Source: Seonamhaeicola sediminis (lineage in GTDB: Bacteria; Bacteroidota; Bacteroidia; Flavobacteriales; Flavobacteriaceae). From it: a DNA stretch of 64,000 bases. The position numbers and the translations under genes were made by a program. The stretch lies in the NCBI RefSeq assembly GCF_004358095.2, contig NZ_SMZJ02000004.1, forward strand, positions 62,314-126,313, read 5' to 3'. Positions within the stretch are counted from its first letter, which is position 1. Every line of letters begins with the position of its first letter. Below are positions 9,043 to 17,730 of the stretch, piece after piece. The notes beneath the pieces are model-generated. The model ran no database searches. It saw only the letters and a program-made list of their open reading frames with translations, and had not been told where the DNA came from.

Positions 9043-9585
9043 TTATTGGTCTTGATTAGATGTAATAGAGTTTACGGTTACTTCACATATGAGAGGTACG
9101 TTAGTTCCAATTTTATTTTCGTCACCATAATAACCATATGCTTTTTGTGACGGAAATAAAAACGTCACTGTTTCACCTGTTTTCATGAGCTTTAAACCTT
9201 CTCGTAATCCAGTGAAAAGTTCTTGTTTATCCATGGTGTAGTTCTGAGTTTTCGTATCTTCTTTTGAATATATGAGTTGGCCATTCAACGTTTTTACATT
9301 GTAATTGTAATTTACAATATCTCCAAAACCTGGCGTTTTTAAAGTATCCACTTCAATTTTAGTATTGTAAAAATACCAAAAACCACTTTCTGAAGCTATA
9401 TAGTTTTGGTTGGTTTGTTGCATAATAGTTTCAAAAGCAGCTTGTTCCTTTTTATTTAAAGCTTTATTGCGAGCTACAGATTCGTTTATAAAAGAACCAG
9501 ATTTAGATGAAATAGGTCTTCTAGCTTCAGGTGTTTTACAGCTAAAAACCATTATAAGTAAGGCTAGGGTTAGTAATTTATTCAT
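9043..9585 (-). CDS. gldI: Gliding-motility FKBP-type isomerase lipoprotein GldI
   Basis: 180-residue lipoprotein (lipobox VFSC, Cys16) with a C-terminal FKBP-type domain (GLREGLKLMKTGETVTFLFP and KAYGYYGDENKIG). The mature N-terminus, CKTPEARRPISSKSGSF, is the recognisable start of GldI from Flavobacterium. There GldI is needed for gliding, probably by folding other Gld or type IX secretion components in the periplasm. The glycine in the usual AYG loop is kept, but several FKBP active-site aromatics are not obvious, so catalytic activity is uncertain. It overlaps the DHH gene upstream by 8 bp. Confidence 0.93.
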   Translation of the reverse strand: MNKLLTLALLIMVFSCKTPEARRPISSKSGSFINESVARNKALNKKEQAAFETIMQQTNQNYIASESGFWYFYNTKIEVDTLKTPGFGDIVNYNYNVKTLNGQLIYSKEDTKTQNYTMDKQELFTGLREGLKLMKTGETVTFLFPSQKAYGYYGDENKIGTNVPLICEVTVNSITSNQDQ

Positions 9586-10597
9586 TATTTAGGGCTTTAT
9601 TATAAGTAGGTAATATACTAATAAATTTTTCAACAGTATCTTTTAAAGAAGAATAGCTCTTTCCGCCAGCGGCATTTATATGTCCACCACCGTTAAAATG
9701 ACTGCGAGACATGTCGTTTACAGAGAAGTTGCCTTTAGAACGAAGCGATATTTTAATAATCCCTTCTTGTTTGTCTTCAATAAAAATAGCGGCAAGTACA
9801 ATACCTTCAAGAGATAACCCATAATTTACAACGCCTTCTGTATCGCCTTTGGTATATTTGTATTGATTTAATTCGTCTTGTGATAGCGTGATATAGGCAG
9901 TTCTAGATTCTGAGATTACCTTTAAATTATTAAGTGCACAGCCTAAAAGTTGTAGTTTGTTATAACTATTAGTGTCATATACATTATTATGAATTTCAGC
10001 ATTATTAGCGCCTTTTTCAATTAGATTGGCCACTATTCTGTGCGTTTTGCTAGTTGTTGAAGAAAACCTAAAAGAGCCTGTATCTGTCATGATGCCAGCG
10101 TACAAGCAGGTTGCGATATCAGTGTCAATTAAATCTAAATCACCTAGCATATCAATAAAATGATAAATCATTTCGCAGGTTGAACTCATACCAACGTCAC
10201 TAAACATATATGTAGCGTAATCATCGGGTGCTTGATGATGGTCTATCATTATTTTGAGAGCTTTGCTTTCAGTGAGTACGGCTTCCATGTTACCGGTTCT
10301 GTGAAATGCATTGAAATCTAAAGTAAAAATAATATCAGCTTGATTAATTAAATCAACACACTGCTTGGTTTGTGAGTCGTGTTTTAAAATAGAAACTTCA
10401 TTAGGCATCCATTTTAAAAAACTAGGATAATCGTTTGGGGCGATTACTTGGGCTTTATGTTTTCCTTTTAAGAGGTAGTGTAGTAAACCAAGGCTAGAAC
10501 CAATGGCATCACCATCTGGGTTTTTATGAGGTACAATTACAATCTTTTTAGAGTTTGATAGTAACTGTTTAATACTATTAATGTCTTGTTTATTCAT
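9578..10597 (-). CDS. DHH-family phosphoesterase, NrnA/RecJ-like
   Basis: 339-residue cytoplasmic enzyme with a DHH domain (VPHKNPDGDAIGSS supplies the first metal motif, MIDHHQAP the DHH triad) and a C-terminal DHHA1 domain with the nucleotide-binding motif NGGGHINAAGG. This architecture belongs to nanoRNases and pAp phosphatases (NrnA) and related cyclic-dinucleotide phosphodiesterases. Which substrate applies here cannot be told. No regulatory PAS or GGDEF domain precedes it. It is divergent from ndk, sharing an 86-bp promoter region, and leads the operon that continues into gldI. Confidence 0.92.
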   Translation of the reverse strand: MNKQDINSIKQLLSNSKKIVIVPHKNPDGDAIGSSLGLLHYLLKGKHKAQVIAPNDYPSFLKWMPNEVSILKHDSQTKQCVDLINQADIIFTLDFNAFHRTGNMEAVLTESKALKIMIDHHQAPDDYATYMFSDVGMSSTCEMIYHFIDMLGDLDLIDTDIATCLYAGIMTDTGSFRFSSTTSKTHRIVANLIEKGANNAEIHNNVYDTNSYNKLQLLGCALNNLKVISESRTAYITLSQDELNQYKYTKGDTEGVVNYGLSLEGIVLAAIFIEDKQEGIIKISLRSKGNFSVNDMSRSHFNGGGHINAAGGKSYSSLKDTVEKFISILPTYNKALNNE

Positions 10598-10632
10598 AGA
10601 CGACGAATATACAATTTTTTAAAATTGGATTA

Positions 10633-10663
10633 TTTGGGTTTAAACAGAAATACATTACTTTTG
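10633..10663 (+). promoter_or_regulatory. Consensus Bacteroidota promoter for ndk
   Basis: TTTG at 10633-10636, then exactly 19 bp, then TACTTTTG at 10656-10663. This is the full TTTG-N19-TAnnTTTG consensus, placed 20 bp before the ndk ATG. Confidence 0.82.
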
Positions 10664-10683
10664 CGCCAACTTAAAATATTAAA

Positions 10684-11103
10684 ATGGCAACAAATAGAAC
10701 ATTTACAATGCTTAAGCCAGATGCTGTTGAGAAAGGACACATTGGGGCAATATTAGAAAAGATTTCAGCTTCAGGATTTAGAATTGTAGCAATGAAATTA
10801 ACACAGATGACCAAATCTGACGCTGAAACGTTTTATGCAATTCATAACGAGCGTCCGTTTTTTGGAGAGTTGGTTGAATATATGACTCGTGGACCCATAG
10901 TGGCTGCTATTTTAGAAAAAGAAAATGCAGTTGAAGATTTTAGAACTTTAATTGGAGCCACTAATCCTGCCGATGCTGCCGAAGGAACTATTAGAAAATT
11001 ATATGCCAACTCTATTAGTGAAAATGCTATTCACGGAAGTGATAGTGATGAAAATGCTGCTATTGAAGGAGCGTTCCATTTTTCAGGAAGAGAGCAGTTT
11101 TAA
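10684..11103 (+). CDS. ndk: Nucleoside diphosphate kinase
   Basis: Passes the gamma-phosphate of ATP to other NDPs through a phosphohistidine, balancing NTP pools. At 139 residues it has full family length. The active-site histidine is H117 in [12 protein letters not shown], matching the family signature NxxHGSD. The N-terminal [17 protein letters not shown] and the substrate loop [11 protein letters not shown] are also conserved. It is a single-gene transcript bounded by a consensus promoter and a strong bidirectional terminator. Confidence 0.97.
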   Translation: MATNRTFTMLKPDAVEKGHIGAILEKISASGFRIVAMKLTQMTKSDAETFYAIHNERPFFGELVEYMTRGPIVAAILEKENAVEDFRTLIGATNPADAAEGTIRKLYANSISENAIHGSDSDENAAIEGAFHFSGREQF

Positions 11104-11125
11104 TTAAATATAATAACTAGTATAA

Positions 11126-11156
11126 AAAAATCCCGCAACACAGTTGCGGGATTTTT
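11126..11156. terminator. Bidirectional terminator between ndk and the cold-shock gene
   Basis: A perfect 14-bp stem (AAAAATCCCGCAAC / GTTGCGGGATTTTT) closes an ACA loop. It has an A tract on one side and a T tract on the other, so it can end both convergent genes. Confidence 0.92.
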
Positions 11157-11187
11157 AAATTGTCAATAAAAAGTAAAATAATTATAA

Positions 11188-11379
11188 TTAGATAACTTTT
11201 ACGTTTACTGCGTTTAAACCTTTTCTACCTTCCTGTAGATCGAATTCAACATCATCACCTTCTTTAATCTCATCAATCAATCCAGAAATGTGAACAAAAT
11301 GTTCTTTGTTTGAACCTTCTTCTGTAATGAACCCATAACCTTTAGAATCATTAAAGAATTTAACTGTTCCTTTACTCAT
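11188..11379 (-). CDS. Cold-shock domain protein
   Basis: 63-residue single cold-shock (OB-fold) domain. RNP1 is KGYGFI and RNP2 is HFVHIS, the aromatic surfaces that bind single-stranded RNA or DNA. It is slightly shorter than E. coli CspA but complete. It begins at an ATG after an A-rich leader and is preceded by a near-consensus -7 box (TACCTTCG on the minus strand at 11409-11416). It may act as an RNA chaperone at low temperature or in normal growth; the sequence does not show which. It ends at the shared terminator with ndk. Confidence 0.94.
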   Translation of the reverse strand: MSKGTVKFFNDSKGYGFITEEGSNKEHFVHISGLIDEIKEGDDVEFDLQEGRKGLNAVNVKVI

Positions 11380-11513
11380 TTTAAAAAAAAATTAAATTAT
11401 TATTGTTGCGAAGGTAATATTTAAAAGCGTTGTAAATCATTAAATTATCATTAATTTTCAATAATTTTTTAAATTTAACTTTTAAACCCACTGATAATCA
11501 GTGTTTAGGGTGT

Positions 11514-11810
11514 TTATCTTAAAATTAGTTTTTTAATGATTTCTTTGCCTAATTCTTCGTTAAGCATATTGATAATCTTTTGTTTACCGTAGCTTAATTC
11601 TTCACGCAAAACACTGGAGCTTAACTGAATATGTAGCGTGTCTCTTTGTAAATTGATAGAGGTTGTATAGTTATTTACACCATTACCCATAAGTTTTTCC
11701 CAAGCATCGGCAACATTAACCTTATCTAAGCCATTTTCTAGATTATTGGCTTCTACAAACTGCTTTAAAGCATCTTTGATACTGATATGTTCGTTATGGC
11801 GTTTAGGCAT
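11514..11810 (-). CDS. DUF721 (DciA-like) protein
   Basis: 98-residue DUF721 domain protein: an N-terminal helical part (SIKDALKQFVEANNL) followed by W..LMG and the beta element LHIQLSSSVLREELSYGK. DUF721 includes DciA, the ancestral loader of the replicative helicase DnaB in bacteria lacking DnaC or DnaI. The next gene upstream in the same direction is recF, a common pairing in Bacteroidota. A role in replication initiation or restart is therefore likely but not shown. A small hairpin (CACTGA/TCAGTG at 11489-11503) just after the stop may weakly end the transcript. Confidence 0.88.
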   Translation of the reverse strand: MPKRHNEHISIKDALKQFVEANNLENGLDKVNVADAWEKLMGNGVNNYTTSINLQRDTLHIQLSSSVLREELSYGKQKIINMLNEELGKEIIKKLILR

Positions 11811-11882
11811 TTTTCTTATAGCTTATAATTTTATTATTGAGTTTGCAAATACAATATATTTGTTATTGGTCATCGGTCAATT

Positions 11883-12962
11883 TTACAATTTAAATATTTC
11901 ATAAGATAGATGCACCTGTTTAACGGCCTTTTCGGTACGGTCTGCGTGGGTGTCGCTAATAAATAACTGTCCAAAATTCTCACCATCCACTAATTTAATA
12001 ATTTGAGCAACACGTTGTTCATCTAGTTTATCAAAAATATCATCTAATAATAAAATAGGTAGTACACCACTTTGGGCTTTTATAAAATCAAACTGAGCTA
12101 ATTTTAAGGCAATTAAAAACGATTTTTGTTGTCCTTGGCTTCCAAATTTTTTGATAGGATGGGTTTCAATATTGAAATGTAAATCGTCTTTATGAATACC
12201 AACACTAGTGTATTGCAGCGCTTTGTCTTTATTAAGAACGTTTGTTAAAAGCGTGTTTAGACCATCTTCAAACAAATGACTATGATAAACCAAATCAACC
12301 ACTTCATTACCACTACTAATTGCTTTGTAACGCTCTTTGAATATAGGTATAAAAACTTTTAAAAAAGCGTTACGCTTTTCAAAAATTTGGGAACCGTATT
12401 CGGTGAGTTGATTGTTGTAAACCTCTAAAGTGTCACTGTTGAATGTATGGTTCAAAGCAAAATATTTCAACAAAGCATTACGTTGTGCCAGTATTTTATT
12501 GTAATTAATTAGGAGACTTAAATACGTTTTGTCGCTTTGAGAAATCACACTATCAATAAATTTTCGCCTGGTATCACTGCCTTCAATTATTAGGTCTCTG
12601 TCTGCTGGTGAGATAATTACTAAAGGTAAAAAACCAATGTGTTCACTAAATTTTTCGTAGGCTTTACCGTTACGCTTAATAACTTTTTTCTGGCCACGTT
12701 TAAGGCTAACAACTATTTTTTCGGTTTTGTCATCTTTATCATAATCACCATTAACCACAAAAAAATCTTCACCATGTTTTATATTTTGAGTAGCCACTGG
12801 ATTGAAATAACTTTTACCAAAAGACAAGTGGTAGATAGCATCTAATACGTTTGTTTTCCCAATGCCATTATTACCAACAATACAATTTATTTTTTCATTG
12901 AAAACAAAAGATTTGCTATCAAAATTTTTGTAGTTAAGTAATGAAAGCGATTTTAAAATCAT
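11883..12962 (-). CDS. recF: DNA replication and repair protein RecF
   Basis: SMC-like ATPase that loads RecA at single-strand gaps with RecO and RecR. I place the start at the ATG at 12962 (protein begins [16 protein letters not shown]), not at the in-frame TTG nine bases upstream, because RecF proteins start with this strand motif. The 359-residue protein has Walker [15 protein letters not shown] near residue 33, the [17 protein letters not shown] signature, and Walker [15 protein letters not shown]. It is divergent from the TPR gene and followed by the DUF721 gene. Confidence 0.95.
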   Translation of the reverse strand: MILKSLSLLNYKNFDSKSFVFNEKINCIVGNNGIGKTNVLDAIYHLSFGKSYFNPVATQNIKHGEDFFVVNGDYDKDDKTEKIVVSLKRGQKKVIKRNGKAYEKFSEHIGFLPLVIISPADRDLIIEGSDTRRKFIDSVISQSDKTYLSLLINYNKILAQRNALLKYFALNHTFNSDTLEVYNNQLTEYGSQIFEKRNAFLKVFIPIFKERYKAISSGNEVVDLVYHSHLFEDGLNTLLTNVLNKDKALQYTSVGIHKDDLHFNIETHPIKKFGSQGQQKSFLIALKLAQFDFIKAQSGVLPILLLDDIFDKLDEQRVAQIIKLVDGENFGQLFISDTHADRTEKAVKQVHLSYEIFKL

Positions 12963-13069
12963 GTAGCCCAATGTAATTTAAAGTCTGTTTTAGCAAAAAA
13001 ACTGTAAAGAGAAGTGCAAATTATTGAAAAATATCAAATAAATAGCCTTTTAGTTATTAAGAAAAATTA

Positions 13070-13077
13070 TATTTTTG
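13070..13077 (+). promoter_or_regulatory. -7 box upstream of the TPR gene
   Basis: TATTTTTG fits TAnnTTTG and lies 21 bp before the ATG. A T-rich stretch around 13048-13051 is near the expected -33 position but is not a clean TTG. Confidence 0.5.
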
Positions 13078-13098
13078 CGGCGCATTAATTTATAATAT

Positions 13099-13869
13099 AT
13101 GGCAACGTACAAGAAGAGAGGATATAAACCAAAAACCAAGGAAGAAAAGCAACAGAATATTGAAGAAGGATCTACAACAGCAGAGGTTTTTAATACCCTT
13201 GATGAAGGCGCTTCAAAAACCGAAGCTTTTGTTGAAAAGAATCAAAAATATATTTTCATAATCATTGGGGTAGTAGCTGCTGTGGTTTTAGGAACTATGG
13301 GTTATAAAGAATTTATAGCAAAGCCCAAACAAATAACTGCTATGAACGATATGTTTCAAGCGCAAAAGTACTTTGATGAAGCCCAAACAGCAGTTGCAAA
13401 AGATTCGCTTTACAACTTAGCTTTGAACGGAGGAGAAGGCAAGTTTGGTATGTTAGATATTATAAATGAATACAGTGGTACTGATGCAGCTAATCTAGCG
13501 AGTTATTATGCGGGAACTGCTTATTTAAGGTTGAAAGATTACAAAAATGCAGTGGAGCACTTAAGCAATTTTAAGAGTGACGACGAGATTTTAGCGCCAT
13601 TAGCTAAAGGTAATATTGGTGACGCATTTGTGCAGTTAAATCAGCCAGAAGATGCCTTAGATTATTATGAGCAAGCTATTAAATTGCGTGACAATGAGTT
13701 TACTACGCCCATGTACTTATATAAAGCTGGTAACATTGCGCTAGATTTAGGAAAAGCCGTTAAAGCATTGTCTTATTTTGAAAGAATTAAAGCTGATTAT
13801 CCCGAATCTACAGAGGCTTCAAATATTGACGTGTTTATAGGTAAAGCAACTGTTTTAGCTAACAAGTAA
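13099..13869 (+). CDS. Membrane-anchored tetratricopeptide-repeat protein
   Basis: 256 residues. A charged N-terminal tail of about 50 residues precedes one TM helix (YIFIIIGVVAAVVLGTMGY, about 51-69) and a mostly helical periplasmic part with TPR-like units (LASYYAGTAYLRLKDYKNAV; KGNIGDAFVQLNQPEDALDYYEQAI; LYKAGNIALDLGKAVKALSYF). The layout resembles YfgM and the wider family of ancillary TPR proteins linked to periplasmic folding, but sequence identity to YfgM is not evident by eye. It is followed 91 bp later by ribH in the same direction, an association I recall from other flavobacteria. Confidence 0.88.
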   Translation: MATYKKRGYKPKTKEEKQQNIEEGSTTAEVFNTLDEGASKTEAFVEKNQKYIFIIIGVVAAVVLGTMGYKEFIAKPKQITAMNDMFQAQKYFDEAQTAVAKDSLYNLALNGGEGKFGMLDIINEYSGTDAANLASYYAGTAYLRLKDYKNAVEHLSNFKSDDEILAPLAKGNIGDAFVQLNQPEDALDYYEQAIKLRDNEFTTPMYLYKAGNIALDLGKAVKALSYFERIKADYPESTEASNIDVFIGKATVLANK

Positions 13870-13960
13870 AACAACTTTGTTTTAGGTTGAGAAGCAATAT
13901 TTAAAGAATTATTGTTCTCTAGTAAAACCTAGAATAATTAAATCTCGATTATCGAGTAAA

Positions 13961-14446
13961 ATGGCAACAGAAAATAAAAACTTATCAGAATACGATAAAA
14001 CAACAATCCCAAACGCGAGTAAATTTCGGTTTGGGATTGTTGTTTCTGAATGGAACGATTCTATTACTGAAGCACTTTATCAAGGGGCCCAAGATGCTTT
14101 AATTGATAATGGTGTACTGCCCAATAATATCATACGTTGGAATGTTCCAGGAAGTTTTGAGCTTATTTATGGTAGTAAAAAAATGCAGGAACAAATGGTG
14201 CATGCGGTGATTGCTATAGGCAGCGTTATTAAAGGAGAAACCAAGCATTTCGATTTTGTATGTGAAGCTGTGTCTCAAGGTATTAAAGACCTCAATGTGA
14301 TGCGGGAGGTTCCGGTAATTTTTTGTGTGCTTACCGATGACACTTTAGCACAAGCTCAAGCACGTTCTGGAGGAAAGCATGGTAACAAAGGAACCGAAGC
14401 TGCCATAGCTGCCATTAAAATGGCAGAACTTCGTAAAAACAGTTAG
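13961..14446 (+). CDS. ribH: 6,7-dimethyl-8-ribityllumazine synthase
   Basis: Joins 5-amino-6-ribitylamino-uracil and 3,4-dihydroxy-2-butanone 4-phosphate in the next-to-last step of riboflavin synthesis. 161 residues with the expected motifs in order: FGIVVSEWNDSIT, the substrate loop VPGSFE, GSVIKGETKHFDFV containing the catalytic histidine, PVIFCVLTDDT, and the phosphate-binding HGNKGTEAA. No other rib gene is nearby, so riboflavin genes are scattered in this genome. No FMN riboswitch is visible upstream. Confidence 0.96.
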   Translation: MATENKNLSEYDKTTIPNASKFRFGIVVSEWNDSITEALYQGAQDALIDNGVLPNNIIRWNVPGSFELIYGSKKMQEQMVHAVIAIGSVIKGETKHFDFVCEAVSQGIKDLNVMREVPVIFCVLTDDTLAQAQARSGGKHGNKGTEAAIAAIKMAELRKNS

Positions 14447-14556
14447 TGTTTTTTTTTGTAAAAGCATTTAATTAGTCTTCAGTCTGTAGCTTTTATAATC
14501 TTTATAACTTTCTGTTAACTTCGTGCTTTCTGCTTTTAACTTCAAACTTTAGTTTG

Positions 14557-14564
14557 TATTTTTG
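14557..14564 (+). promoter_or_regulatory. -7 box upstream of the small membrane-protein pair
   Basis: TATTTTTG fits TAnnTTTG. It overlaps the first possible TTG codon (14562) of the downstream frame, which argues for the later TTG at 14583 as the true start. Confidence 0.45.
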
Positions 14565-14582
14565 AGATTTAGCACTGTTAAT

Positions 14583-14813
14583 TTGTTTAAACAGAAAAAA
14601 AATAAAAGATTCAACTATCAGCCTAGGTTTTCAAAAGAGAATCAATCAGATTCCAATGCCGAAGAAAACCCTGAAAAAGAATTTGTTTCCAGATGGAGAG
14701 CCACTAGGGAAGGTAAGCGAAAAGTTAAAGGTACCATGTCTGTACGAATTCTAATTTTGGCTTTGGTACTATTATTGATTGTCATGTATGTATTAGAAAA
14801 AAGATACATGTAA
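14583..14813 (+). CDS. Small single-pass membrane protein, first of a paralogous pair
   Basis: About 76 residues. I choose the TTG at 14583 because it gives an N-terminus (MFKQKKNKRFNYQPRF) that lines up with the next gene (MGLLKLRKNKKFNYTPRY). An earlier in-frame TTG at 14562 lies inside a promoter-like box. Both proteins share the pattern KNK-[KR]-FNY-x-PR, a charged middle and one C-terminal TM helix (here VRILILALVLLLIVMYVL). I believe homologues are sometimes labelled 'riboflavin synthase subunit beta' in databases, probably because of the neighbouring ribH; nothing in the sequence supports that. The function is unknown. Confidence 0.72.
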   Translation: MFKQKKNKRFNYQPRFSKENQSDSNAEENPEKEFVSRWRATREGKRKVKGTMSVRILILALVLLLIVMYVLEKRYM

Positions 14814-14831
14814 CTCAAAAACTTAGAAATT

Positions 14832-15113
14832 ATGGGGCTTTTAAAATTACGTAAGAATAAAAAGTTTAACTATACACCTCGTTACTATAAGGGGGAAGGT
14901 AATCCGTTTGAAATTAAACATAAGTTTGACGAACATAGGATTACGGTAGGTAATAATTCTGGTTTAAAAACAAAATTTAACAATGCCATAAACGATTATA
15001 AACATAATCCAAACAGGGAAGCAAATAGACGTGTACTTATTATAGTTGGTATTTTAGTTTTGATTTTCTTGTTTGTTATTGGTTTCGATTTATCTATTTT
15101 CTTTTCAAAATAA
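14832..15113 (+). CDS. Small single-pass membrane protein, second of a paralogous pair
   Basis: 93 residues. The basic N-terminal motif LRKNKKFNYTPRYYKGEGNP matches the preceding protein. A polar helical middle with paired basic residues leads to one C-terminal TM helix (RVLIIVGILVLIFLFVIGF), so the N-terminus probably faces the cytoplasm. It lies 18 bp after its paralogue and 3 bp before mutL, so all three are very likely co-transcribed. No known domain is recognised. The tandem conserved pair suggests a real membrane-associated function, perhaps as a hetero-oligomer. Confidence 0.8.
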   Translation: MGLLKLRKNKKFNYTPRYYKGEGNPFEIKHKFDEHRITVGNNSGLKTKFNNAINDYKHNPNREANRRVLIIVGILVLIFLFVIGFDLSIFFSK

Positions 15114-15116
15114 TAC

Positions 15117-16967
15117 ATGGCAGACATTATACAGCTTTTACCTGATCATGTAGCTAACCAAATTGCCGCCGGAGAAGTTGTACAACGTCCTGCTTCGGTT
15201 GTTAAAGAGTTGTTGGAAAATGCTATTGATGCAGAGGCTAAAACCATAAAACTTATTGTTAAAGACGCTGGTAAAACACTTATTCAGGTTATTGATGATG
15301 GTAAAGGCATGAGCGTTACCGATGCTCGATTGAGCTTTGAACGCCACGCCACTTCTAAAATAAGAACTGCCGATGACTTGTTTCAACTCAATACCAAAGG
15401 GTTTCGTGGTGAAGCCTTAGCAAGTATTGCTGCTATTGCGCATGTAGAATTAAAAACTAAACAAGAACAAGATGATGTTGGAACAGCAATTATTATTGAA
15501 GGCAGTGAAGTAGTATCACAGGAGGTGGTAGTAACACCAAAGGGTGCTTCGGTTTCTGTAAAAAATCTGTTTTTTAATATACCAGCACGTCGAAATTTTT
15601 TAAAATCGAATGCTGTAGAACTTCGTCATATTATTGATGAATTTCACAGAGTAGCCTTAGTGCATTGTGATATCAATTTTGCTATGTATAGCAATGGTAG
15701 TGAAACCTTTAATTTGCCGGTTAGTAATTTCAGACAACGTATTGTTAATATATTTGGGAACAAGACTAACGAGAAATTAGTTCCTGTTGAAGAAGATACC
15801 GAAGTACTCAAAATTTCGGGATTTGTAGGCAAGCCAGAATTTGCAAAAAAAACTAGGGGTGAGCAGTACTTTTTTGTAAACAATAGATTTATTAAAAGTG
15901 CCTACTTAAACCACGCTATAGCATCTGCTTTTGAGGGGCTATTAAAAAGTGGTACGCATGCTAGTTACTTTTTGAATTTAAAGGTAGACCCTCAAACTAT
16001 TGATATTAATATTCATCCAACCAAAACAGAAATTAAGTTTGATGATGAACATACGCTTTATGCTTTATTGCGTTCGGCAGTGAAGCATAGTCTTGGGCAG
16101 TTTAACATTGCACCTGTTTTAGATTTTGATAGAGATTCTAGTTTAGATACACCTTATGAGTTTAAAAGAACAACAACCAATGCGCCTACCATTGAAGTAG
16201 ACAGAAGTTTTAATCCGTTTAGAGAAGACAAGAAAGTTATTGGAAGGCAAACAACACCTTTTAAACCCACAGTTAGCAATTGGGAAAGTCTGTATGTTGG
16301 TTTAGAATCTAAAAGTAACACTGAGCCAGAAGATTTTAGTGAGGTTCACTTTGAAAGTGAAGAGTCTACTGCTTCTATTTTTGAAAGTGATAATCAAGTA
16401 GCGCAGGTACAAACCACCTATCAGCTTCATAATAAATACATAGTAAGCACTATTAAATCAGGTATGTTGGTTATAGATCAACACCGGGCGCATCAACGTG
16501 TTTTGTATGAAGACTTTTTAAAAAATATGACGATTAAGGAAGCGGTTAGTCAGCAGCTATTATTTCCTTTGCAGCTTCATTTTTCAGTACAGGAAATTCA
16601 AATTTTAAATCAGTTAAAAGATGATTTGGAGCATACCGGTTTTGTGTTTTCTAACGTTCTAAAAGAATCTGTAGAGATTACTGGAGTGCCCATAACTGTT
16701 CCAGAAAGCGAAGTTTCTATTATTTTAGAACAGTTAATAAGCGATGTTGAAAATGAAGTGCCCGATGCCCATTTTAGCGCTACCGATTTATTAGCAAAAT
16801 CTATGGCAAAAAGTTTGGCTATAAAAACTGGCCAAAGTTTAGAAAAAGATGAACAAGAACATTTGGTAAATAAGTTGTTTGCTTGTAAAGAACCTAATGT
16901 GTCACCAACTAATAAAACAACATTCATAACAATGAGTGTTGATGAATTAGATAAAAAATTTATTTAG
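15117..16967 (+). CDS. mutL: DNA mismatch repair protein MutL
   Basis: GHKL ATPase that links MutS recognition to strand removal. 616 residues. The N-terminal ATPase motifs are intact: LLENAIDAEA, DDGKGM, RHATSKI and GFRGEALASI. An acidic linker (about 345-435) joins a C-terminal dimerisation domain. There the endonuclease motif, usually DQHAxxExxxxE, reads DQHRAHQRVLYE near residue 453, and the usual C-terminal CPHGRP element is replaced by VSPTNKTTF. The nicking site therefore looks altered (see findings). The gene is followed 3 bp later by a rhomboid gene. Confidence 0.96.
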   Translation: MADIIQLLPDHVANQIAAGEVVQRPASVVKELLENAIDAEAKTIKLIVKDAGKTLIQVIDDGKGMSVTDARLSFERHATSKIRTADDLFQLNTKGFRGEALASIAAIAHVELKTKQEQDDVGTAIIIEGSEVVSQEVVVTPKGASVSVKNLFFNIPARRNFLKSNAVELRHIIDEFHRVALVHCDINFAMYSNGSETFNLPVSNFRQRIVNIFGNKTNEKLVPVEEDTEVLKISGFVGKPEFAKKTRGEQYFFVNNRFIKSAYLNHAIASAFEGLLKSGTHASYFLNLKVDPQTIDINIHPTKTEIKFDDEHTLYALLRSAVKHSLGQFNIAPVLDFDRDSSLDTPYEFKRTTTNAPTIEVDRSFNPFREDKKVIGRQTTPFKPTVSNWESLYVGLESKSNTEPEDFSEVHFESEESTASIFESDNQVAQVQTTYQLHNKYIVSTIKSGMLVIDQHRAHQRVLYEDFLKNMTIKEAVSQQLLFPLQLHFSVQEIQILNQLKDDLEHTGFVFSNVLKESVEITGVPITVPESEVSIILEQLISDVENEVPDAHFSATDLLAKSMAKSLAIKTGQSLEKDEQEHLVNKLFACKEPNVSPTNKTTFITMSVDELDKKFI

Positions 16968-16970
16968 AAT

Positions 16971-17729
16971 ATGATGAGAATTTCAGAAACCGTAAAGCAT
17001 TTACTAATCATTAATGTGATTATGTTTATAGGGACTTTAGCTATTGGAGGCGGGGAACTATTTTACGATTGGTTTGCACTACGTTTTCCGCAAAATGAAG
17101 GCTTTCAATTATGGCAAATATTAACACATATGTTTATGCATGGTGGTTGGTCACATTTATTTTTCAATATGTTTGCCCTTTGGATGTTTGGTACACCAGT
17201 AGAGCAAGTGTTAGGGTCTAAACGTTTTTTGTTTATATATTTTTCAGCCGGTTTAGGAGCCGTGGTATTGCAATTATTATATTACTATTTTAAGTTTTAT
17301 TCTGGTTTATCATTGTTGGAAGAGGCTGGATTTAATCAAGTGGATACGCTTGATACATTAAAATCTGGTTACAACATGTATGATACACGTTGGAAATCAG
17401 CACTAACTAATCAGCAGTTAGCAGATTTTGTTGGTGTATTCAATAGTTCTATGGTTGGTGCTTCTGGTTGTTTAATGGGTATTTTGGCAGCATTTGGAAT
17501 GATGAATCCTAATGCAGAATTAATGTTGATATTTTTACCAATTCCTATAAAGGCTAAATATTTTATTCCAGGACTTATTGCTTTAGATCTAATTTCTGGT
17601 ATTAGTGGTCAGTCTATTTTTGGTTACGGTAATGTAGCTCATTTTGCCCATGTTGGAGGTGCCCTTACAGGCTTTTTAATTATGTGGTACTGGAAAAAAA
17701 ACCAGTTTAACCAAAACCGTTGGTATTAA
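16971..17729 (+). CDS. Rhomboid-family intramembrane serine protease, first of two
   Basis: 252 residues, about six helices. The catalytic dyad is Ser165 in VGASG and His227 in AHFAHVGG, and the family's HLFFNMFALWMFG block follows the first helix. A loop of about 50 residues (about 108-157, between the third and fourth helices) is longer than in the core fold. The substrate is unknown. ATG codons at 16971 and 16974 are both possible. It sits between mutL (3 bp) and a second rhomboid (1 bp), so the pair is expressed together. Confidence 0.93.
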   Translation: MMRISETVKHLLIINVIMFIGTLAIGGGELFYDWFALRFPQNEGFQLWQILTHMFMHGGWSHLFFNMFALWMFGTPVEQVLGSKRFLFIYFSAGLGAVVLQLLYYYFKFYSGLSLLEEAGFNQVDTLDTLKSGYNMYDTRWKSALTNQQLADFVGVFNSSMVGASGCLMGILAAFGMMNPNAELMLIFLPIPIKAKYFIPGLIALDLISGISGQSIFGYGNVAHFAHVGGALTGFLIMWYWKKNQFNQNRWY

Positions 17730-17730
17730 A

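Noticed and set aside
13961-14446. FMN riboswitch ahead of ribH
   Set aside because: The upstream 90 bp show no riboswitch fold or conserved RFN sequence.
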